Shown here in pieces: positions 58,591 to 64,000 of a DNA stretch of 64,000 nucleotides (its first letter is position 1; the number at the start of each line of letters is the position of its first letter). Made by a program: the position numbers and the translations under genes. The DNA is from Actinomycetes bacterium (lineage in GTDB: Bacteria > Actinomycetota > Actinomycetes > Streptosporangiales > Streptosporangiaceae). The notes beneath the pieces are model-generated. The model searched no databases. It saw only the letters and a list, made by a program, of their open reading frames with translations, and was not told the DNA's origin. The stretch lies in the NCBI GenBank assembly GCA_025964575.1, contig JAOPYO010000335.1, forward strand, positions 1 through 64,000, written 5' to 3'.

Positions 58591-59915
58591 CAGGCGGCCG
58601 GACAACGGTGACGGCGTCGGCGAGCACGGACGGGGCGGCGGACACCGTCACGGTCTCGCGAAACAGCGTAACGGTCGGAGCCGGGCTGATCCTGCTGGGT
58701 GTGTCGGCCACGGTCTACCTGGTGTTGTCGGCCAGGGCCGTCGGTCCGCGCGAGTTCGCCTCGCTCTCGACCCTGTGGACCCTCGTCTACACCTTCGGGA
58801 TCGGCGCCTTCCTGCCGTTCGAGCAGGAACTCGGCCGGGCGGTCGCGCGCCGGACGGTCCTGGGCCAGGGCGCCGGCCCGGTCGTCGCCCGCACGGCCGC
58901 CATCGCCGGTGTCGTGCTGGTGACACTGCTGGTGGCCCTCGCGGTCGCGGCCCCGCTGTTCGTGGACCGGCTGTTCGCCGGCCAGAGCACACCTTTGGTC
59001 GCGCTCGCCGTGGCGATGGTGGCGATGGCGGCGCAGTACCTCACCCGTGGGCTGTTCTCGGGCACCGGCCGGTTCGGCTGGTACTCGGCGCAACTGGGCC
59101 TCGAAGGCCTCGTCCGCATCGGCGGCTGCGTCGCCCTCCTCATCGCCGGCGTGCATACAGCCGGCCCCTACGCATGGTTGCTCGCCGCGGCGCCCATGGC
59201 GGCGCTGCTGCTCACCGTCCCGGGAGCCGGCCAGGGCGTCCGGAGCGGACCATCCGCTCGCTGGGCCGAGGTTTCGGTTAACCTCGGCTGGCTGCTGATC
59301 TCGGCGATCTGCGCCCAGGCCGTGGCGAACGCCGCGATGGTGGCCCTGCAGCTGCTGGCGCCGCATAGCGACACCGCCGGCAAGTTCCTGGCGGCGTTCG
59401 TGATCGCCAGGATTCCGCTCTTCCTGTTCCAAGCGGTGCAGGCCACGCTGATCCCCGGCCTGGCCCGGGCACTGGCAGCCCGCGATCACGCCGGATTCCG
59501 CCGGGAGCTGGGCCGGGTGCTGGTGGTGACCGGCCTGGTCGGCGTGGCCGGAATGGCCGGGGCCGCGGTGCTCGGTCCGTGGGCGCTCCAGCTGGCATTC
59601 GGCAAGGCTTTTGATCTCGGTCGTGCCGATATCGTCGTGCTCGCTGTCAGCACGGGCCTGTACATGCTCGCGCTGGTCTTCCAGGCGGGGTTGGTGGCCA
59701 TGGAGCGCCATCGGGCCAACGCCGCGGGCTGGTCGATCGCCCTGGGTTCCTTCGCCGCTATGTGCCTGGTTCCGTTGCCGGCTCTGGTCCGGGTCGAGAC
59801 CGCGCTGGTCCTGTCCTGTGGGGTCGCCGTCGGGCTCTTGGGTATGTCCTTGTTCCGGGCTACCCGCCTAACCTTGGCCGCAGAGGCACCGGTTCGAGCC
59901 ATCGGGCACTCCTAG
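58587..59915 (+). CDS. Polysaccharide flippase-like membrane protein (MOP superfamily)
   Basis: 442 aa from GTG 58587 with about 12 hydrophobic helices and no large loops. The N-terminal half has a YLVLSARAVGPREFASLSTL stretch, resembling Wzx-type lipopolysaccharide and capsule flippases, where a phenylalanine- and glycine-rich loop follows helix one. It probably moves a lipid-linked sugar to the outer face. It is in the GT2/DUF2304 operon, so it may export the product of that transferase. No MurJ-specific residues were identified. Confidence 0.82.
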   Translation: MTGGRTTVTASASTDGAADTVTVSRNSVTVGAGLILLGVSATVYLVLSARAVGPREFASLSTLWTLVYTFGIGAFLPFEQELGRAVARRTVLGQGAGPVVARTAAIAGVVLVTLLVALAVAAPLFVDRLFAGQSTPLVALAVAMVAMAAQYLTRGLFSGTGRFGWYSAQLGLEGLVRIGGCVALLIAGVHTAGPYAWLLAAAPMAALLLTVPGAGQGVRSGPSARWAEVSVNLGWLLISAICAQAVANAAMVALQLLAPHSDTAGKFLAAFVIARIPLFLFQAVQATLIPGLARALAARDHAGFRRELGRVLVVTGLVGVAGMAGAAVLGPWALQLAFGKAFDLGRADIVVLAVSTGLYMLALVFQAGLVAMERHRANAAGWSIALGSFAAMCLVPLPALVRVETALVLSCGVAVGLLGMSLFRATRLTLAAEAPVRAIGHS

Positions 59916-59963
59916 GCCTGATTCCGTACGCTACGTCTGAACGAATTCGGAACACTCACGGAT

Positions 59964-61940
59964 GTGGGACTTGTGAGGCCGAAAGTCACGGTGATCATGC
60001 CCGTGTACAACTGCCGGGCCACCCTCGGCCGTGCCCTGGAGTCGGTTTTTACCCAGTCGCTCGGCATGGACCACATCGAGATCATCGCGGTTGATGACGG
60101 GTCCGATGACGGAAGCGCTCGGGAACTGGACCGGCTGGCCGCCGAGCATCCTCGGCTCATCTCCGTCCACCAGGCGAATTCCGGGGGCCCGGGTGGTCCG
60201 CGCAATGTCGGCATCGAGCGGGCGACGGGGGAGTACGTCTTCTTCCTGGACGCCGATGACTGGCTCGGCGCCGAGGCCCTGGAGCGCATGGTCGCCATGG
60301 CCGACGCCAACGACACCGACGTGGTGATCGGCAAGTACGTGGGCGTCGGACGGAACGTGCCCGAGCGGATGTTCCGCCGCACCATGCCCGTCACGACACT
60401 GGCCGAGCCCGACCCCAACATCTACGCGACCCTCTCGGTGCTGAAGCTCTACCGCCGGTCGCTGCTGGACGAGGGCGGGATCCGCTTCCCTGAGGGGGTG
60501 CTGTCGGGGGAGGACCAGATCTTCGCGGCGCACGCCTATCTGCACGCCAGGGGTGTCTCGGTGGTGGCCGACTACGACTGCTACTACTGGGTCGGCCGCG
60601 AGGACGGCACCAGCATCATGCAGACCGGTGGTACTCCCGCGGCGGCTTACTTCCCCCGTATCGCCCTCGTCTTCGAACTCGTGACCGCGCATGTCGAGCC
60701 GGGAGAACTGCGTGACCGGCTGTTCGCCCGCCACTTCGAGTGGGACGTCCTGCACTGGCGCTTCGATGAGTTGTATCTCCGTGCCGGTGACGCGGACCGG
60801 CGGGCCAACGAGAGCGGTGCTCTGGCTCTTGTCGAACGGTGGCTGACCCCTGAGGTGACGGCGCTGTTGCCCCCACACGACAGATTGTTCGTGCACTGTC
60901 TGCGGCACGGCCTGCTCGATGAACTGTGCCGGATCATCGCCTTCCACCATCAGAGCGCGGCCCCCACGACCGTGGTGGACGAGGGTAAGGCGTTCGCCGC
61001 CTATCCGTATTTCCGGGATCCGGCGGTCGGCATTCCCGACGGCTGCTACGAGATCACCGATCGGCTGACCGCCGGCCACCGGCTGACCGAGCTCGGCTGG
61101 ACCGCCGGCGGCCTGGCGGTACGCGGCCACGCGCTCATCTGGCGAGTCGGCACGGAGGCTCAGGAGGTCACCCTGGTTCTGCGGTCGAAGAATCATCCCG
61201 GAGTCGAGCATCGGGTGCCGGCCGAGCGGTTCGCCACCCCGGATCTGGCCGAGGGCCGCTACACCTACCCGAGCGCGGGGTTCGCCGCGGAGATCGCTTC
61301 CGTCGCTCTGCAGCCGCCGGGTCGCTGGGACGTGTACGTGGAGATCGCTGTCGAGGGGCTGATCCGGGTGGCCCGGCTGGGCGCGGTCCGCGACGATCAG
61401 ATCGTGGCCCCGGAGGTACGGCTGGCGCCCGGCGGCCCGTTCGTCACCCCCTATTTCACCGAGGAGTACGGAAACCTGACCGTGGACCTGGGTCCCCAGG
61501 GGCGCCGGGAGCCGGTCCAGGTGATCGACGCCACCTGGCAGCGGCGGGGCCGCCTGCGGGTGACCGGCCGGCTGCTCGCCGCGGGTCGGGGAGCAGGGGA
61601 GCTGACCTTCCGCGGCGAGCTGCGCCGCCGGAAGGCCGACGAGACCAGGTCCGCCTTGGCCGTGGTCGACCAGGAGGGTGGCTTCACCCTGGACCTGGAT
61701 CTGCGCGGTGCCGAGGGCGGCCGCTGGGACCTGTGGGGCGAAGTGACCGCAGGGTCGGCCTCGGCCCTGATCCGGATGCCCGCCCTGGAACGGCCGCCGG
61801 CCGCGGCGCTGACCTCGGCGGCCCGGCAGTCCGAGCCGTACGCGGCCAAGGGAGGTGATCTCTCCATCCGCGTCACCGACCGCCGGGCGATCCGGGCCCT
61901 TAAGGGAATCCGCCGGAGAATGCGGAACCGACCCTCATGA
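59964..61940 (+). CDS. GT2 glycosyltransferase with long beta-rich C-domain
   Basis: 658 aa from GTG 59964 or 59973. Residues 8-230 form a GT2 domain: VTVIMPVYNCRATLGRALES, VDDGSDDGSARELDRL, GGPGGPRNVGIERATGEYVF (split), FFLDADDWLG and LSGEDQIFAAHAYL. Residues 250-640 are a mixed helical and beta-sandwich part without a family name I can assign. Similar two-part proteins occur in actinobacterial teichoic-acid clusters next to glycerophosphotransferases. It follows the flippase gene by 48 bases and may be in its operon. Confidence 0.85.
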   Translation: MGLVRPKVTVIMPVYNCRATLGRALESVFTQSLGMDHIEIIAVDDGSDDGSARELDRLAAEHPRLISVHQANSGGPGGPRNVGIERATGEYVFFLDADDWLGAEALERMVAMADANDTDVVIGKYVGVGRNVPERMFRRTMPVTTLAEPDPNIYATLSVLKLYRRSLLDEGGIRFPEGVLSGEDQIFAAHAYLHARGVSVVADYDCYYWVGREDGTSIMQTGGTPAAAYFPRIALVFELVTAHVEPGELRDRLFARHFEWDVLHWRFDELYLRAGDADRRANESGALALVERWLTPEVTALLPPHDRLFVHCLRHGLLDELCRIIAFHHQSAAPTTVVDEGKAFAAYPYFRDPAVGIPDGCYEITDRLTAGHRLTELGWTAGGLAVRGHALIWRVGTEAQEVTLVLRSKNHPGVEHRVPAERFATPDLAEGRYTYPSAGFAAEIASVALQPPGRWDVYVEIAVEGLIRVARLGAVRDDQIVAPEVRLAPGGPFVTPYFTEEYGNLTVDLGPQGRREPVQVIDATWQRRGRLRVTGRLLAAGRGAGELTFRGELRRRKADETRSALAVVDQEGGFTLDLDLRGAEGGRWDLWGEVTAGSASALIRMPALERPPAAALTSAARQSEPYAAKGGDLSIRVTDRRAIRALKGIRRRMRNRPS

Positions 61941-62023
61941 TTTCGCACCTTTCGTGCGATTCCCGTAATGTGGGTGTTCATTGTCGGGGCGGGAATCTCT
62001 CATAAGGCGACGGTGGGGCTGAC

Positions 62024-63595
62024 GTGCTGGTACGTGAAGGGGCCGCGGGTCTGGCACCATCGGTCGATGCCGTACCGGCTCGCCGTTTCCCGCGGCCGGG
62101 CCCTTACCTGTTCGTTGCGGCCTGTGTGCTTCTTTGGGCGTTTCTCGTTACCGCGCAGCATGTTTGGGCCGGTGACATTCGGCTCCACTTCGCCACGCTC
62201 CATGCGTTGAAGAGAGACTTCTGGTCGCCTCGGGATCCGCTGGTGGGAGCCGCCGACGGCAGCCCCTACTACTCGCCGTACATGGTCGTGCTCGCGGCGA
62301 TCGGCAAGCTCACCGGCGCCTCGGTACGGGACTTGCTGGAATACGCCGGGCTGTTCAACGTCGTTCTGCTGCTGGTCGCCGTACGCCGTTTCTGTGACCA
62401 TTTCCGCAAGGCATCCCTCACCGCCGCGCTACTGCTGATCTTCACCTTGGTGCTCTGGGGACTGCACCCACGTGACTGGAGCGGTTTTCTCGGGCTCTAC
62501 TCGCTGTCGTGGACGCTGGGATATCCGAGTCTCTTCGCGGCCGCTCTCATGTTCCTGATCTGGGATGCCTTCTTGCGGTTCCGGGAGCGGCCCGCGGAGA
62601 CGCAGGCCTGGGCGGCCGTGGCGGTGGTGGCGGTGCTGGGCACCCTCGTGGTGCTCGTCCATCCATTCACTGCCGTCAACACCGTGCTCGGCCTGATCGC
62701 CTTCGCCCTCGCCGACCTCCGTGGTCTGTTGCGCGGACGCCCCTTCCGGCTCGCCCTCGCCGCGGTCCCGGTGGTGGCCTTGGTGGTGCTCTGGCCATGG
62801 TCCGACGTGTTGTCGCTCTTCGGAGCATCCGGGGAGTTCTCCAGCATCCACCAGGTCCTGATCAAGGACGTGATCAAGGACTGGGGGTTCTTCCACTACG
62901 GGCTGGCCCTGGTCGGACTGCCCGCGCTGGTGACCGGCGGCCGGCGGCCGCTCGGCCGCGAGCTGCAGATTCTGTTCGGGCTCTCCGTTGGGCTGGTGGC
63001 GTTCGGCGCCGCGATCGGGTCGTACGGCTTCGCCCGGATCATCCCCGTCGTCATGCTCTCACTGCATCTCGCGCTGGCGTCCTATCTGGCGGACCGGGAG
63101 GTGGGCTGGACCGTCTCCCGGATCGCCTGCGCCGCTGTCACCGTCCTCGCCTGCGCCGTCGGCTTGTACAGCAATACAGGTGGTCTGATCCGGGCGTACT
63201 GGGGCCAGGTCAGCAGGGCCGATCTCAAGAGGTGGGAGGTCCGGAACCCCGCCAGCCGGTACGACCCCATCATGAGCAAGATTCACGGCGGCGATGTGGT
63301 CATCAGTGACGATCCCTGGGCCGGCCGGCTGGTCAACGCCAAGGGCGGCTACACCGTCGTGCCGGCCTGGCCGTACCCGTTCGTGGACGAGGCCGTACGG
63401 ATCCGTGACGCGAAGACGTTCTTCGCCCCGTCCACGACCCCGCAGCAGCGGGTGGCCATCGCCGACCGCTACCACGTGACCTGCGTCATACTTTCCCACG
63501 GAGACTCCGTCCTCCCCATCCGGCAAGCGCTGCCCGGTTTCTCCCTGAAGGCCCGTACCTGGCGTAATGGCGCCTCTGTTTGGTGCCGCCCATAA
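62024..63595 (+). CDS. GT-C-like multi-pass membrane protein
   Basis: 523 aa from GTG 62024. Roughly 10 hydrophobic helices from residue 28 to about 385, then a soluble outer domain. The first long loop has AGDIRLHFATLHALKRDFWSPRDPL and SPYYSPYMVVLAAIGKL, with Asp and His residues as in GT-C transferases. The outer domain contains PASRYDPIMSKIHGGDVVISDDPWAGRL. Candidate sugar transferase that uses polyprenyl-phosphate donors; no named family could be fixed. It is followed by another membrane protein gene 37 bases on. Confidence 0.72.
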   Translation: MLVREGAAGLAPSVDAVPARRFPRPGPYLFVAACVLLWAFLVTAQHVWAGDIRLHFATLHALKRDFWSPRDPLVGAADGSPYYSPYMVVLAAIGKLTGASVRDLLEYAGLFNVVLLLVAVRRFCDHFRKASLTAALLLIFTLVLWGLHPRDWSGFLGLYSLSWTLGYPSLFAAALMFLIWDAFLRFRERPAETQAWAAVAVVAVLGTLVVLVHPFTAVNTVLGLIAFALADLRGLLRGRPFRLALAAVPVVALVVLWPWSDVLSLFGASGEFSSIHQVLIKDVIKDWGFFHYGLALVGLPALVTGGRRPLGRELQILFGLSVGLVAFGAAIGSYGFARIIPVVMLSLHLALASYLADREVGWTVSRIACAAVTVLACAVGLYSNTGGLIRAYWGQVSRADLKRWEVRNPASRYDPIMSKIHGGDVVISDDPWAGRLVNAKGGYTVVPAWPYPFVDEAVRIRDAKTFFAPSTTPQQRVAIADRYHVTCVILSHGDSVLPIRQALPGFSLKARTWRNGASVWCRP

Positions 63596-63631
63596 GCTGG
63601 CGTCCGGATCGGAGCCAGAGGGAGAGCCGCC

Positions 63632-64000
63632 ATGCGAGGGGCCGAAGGGTACGCCGGGCGCATCGTCAGGGCACACGGAGTGTTCGCGATCGTGCTCTCC
63701 GTCGCGATCGTGCTCCGGGTGATCACTGTCCTGGGCTATCCGACGGTCTCCTGGTTCGGCGACTCCGGCACCTATCTCGGTGCGGCGCTGCATCTCGTCC
63801 CATCCCTCATCCGTCCCAGCGGCTATTCGGTCTTCCTCTGGCTGCTCAGGCCGTTCCACAGCCTGCTCGTGGTCGCCGCCGTCCAGCATCTGCTGGGTGT
63901 GCTGACCGGGGTGATGGTGTACGCCCTGGTCTGGCGGGCGGCCCGGGCCCGCTGGCCGCAGTCGGACTGGCTGCCCGGCGCGCTGGGCGCTCTGGTCACC
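63632..64000 (+). CDS. Partial GT39-like membrane protein, truncated by window end
   Basis: ATG 63632 follows GGGAGAG; the frame is open to base 64000, giving 123 residues. The visible part has a first helix (about 19-36), a loop with PTVSWFGDSGTYLGAALH and a second hydrophobic stretch (about 75-103). The Asp-Ser-Gly-x-Tyr motif after helix one is the shape of PMT/GT39-type mannosyl or related GT-C enzymes. It is probably in the same operon as the gene before it. Family assignment is tentative because most of the protein is missing. Confidence 0.7.
   Translation, partial: MRGAEGYAGRIVRAHGVFAIVLSVAIVLRVITVLGYPTVSWFGDSGTYLGAALHLVPSLIRPSGYSVFLWLLRPFHSLLVVAAVQHLLGVLTGVMVYALVWRAARARWPQSDWLPGALGALVT

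Noticed and set aside
1-64000. Transposases, integrases or phage genes
   Set aside because: No DDE, tyrosine recombinase or phage structural motif was recognised; duplications found are short and non-coding.

Overview
This 64 kb window is chromosomal DNA from a high-GC actinomycete. The GC-rich codons, many GTG/TTG starts, a whiJ/abaA-type regulatory trio (XRE, DUF397, anti-sigma-like ATPase), DUF2079 and DUF5941 proteins, a GlgX-TreY-TreZ operon and a mutT1-type Nudix-phosphatase behind ppk all fit a filamentous actinobacterium. Streptosporangiales is my best guess, from gene style only. No rRNA, tRNA, CRISPR, phage or insertion sequence was seen.

Layout. 0-4.4 kb: the tail of a DUF222/HNH protein, a regulatory trio, and an amidohydrolase divergent from a MarR regulator. 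4.5-10.1 kb: enoyl-CoA hydratase, then a polyphosphate block (Ppk1, MutT1-like, CYTH-CHAD). 10.2-11.1 kb: bfd-bfr iron storage behind an iron-box-like site. 11.2-17.6 kb: glycogen-to-trehalose operon. 17.6-30.7 kb: envelope and housekeeping genes (DUF2079 protein, two-component system, GtrA, PurK/PurE, UDP-glucose dehydrogenase, acyl-CoA dehydrogenase, GT2, LCP ligase).

30.8-38.7 kb is the most distinctive part. An IspD/TarI-like cytidylyltransferase and a GDPD with an odd insert run leftward. A tightly overlapping operon runs rightward: a fused degenerate nucleotidyltransferase/CDP-alcohol phosphotransferase, a DUF5941 membrane protein, a LicC-like cytidylyltransferase, a glycerol-1-phosphate dehydrogenase-like enzyme, a second CDP-alcohol phosphotransferase with a collagen-like N-terminus and a substituted catalytic residue, and a GT2. 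Together they look like a pathway that makes an activated polyol phosphate and places it on a membrane acceptor. I found no obvious polymerase, so the product is unknown.

38.8-45.9 kb: a HelD-type helicase, a small SDR/acetoacetate-decarboxylase-like operon with a KstR-like operator, an SRPBCC protein, a stand-alone SpoT-like HD hydrolase and a beta-propeller protein. 45.9-64 kb: a surface-glycan region with WecB/WecC-type genes (UDP-ManNAc/ManNAcA), several glycosyltransferases including one with two GT-B-like halves, a polyprenol-phosphate mannose synthase, an AftA-like arabinofuranosyltransferase, a GT2/DUF2304/flippase operon and GT-C-like membrane proteins. The last gene runs off the right edge.
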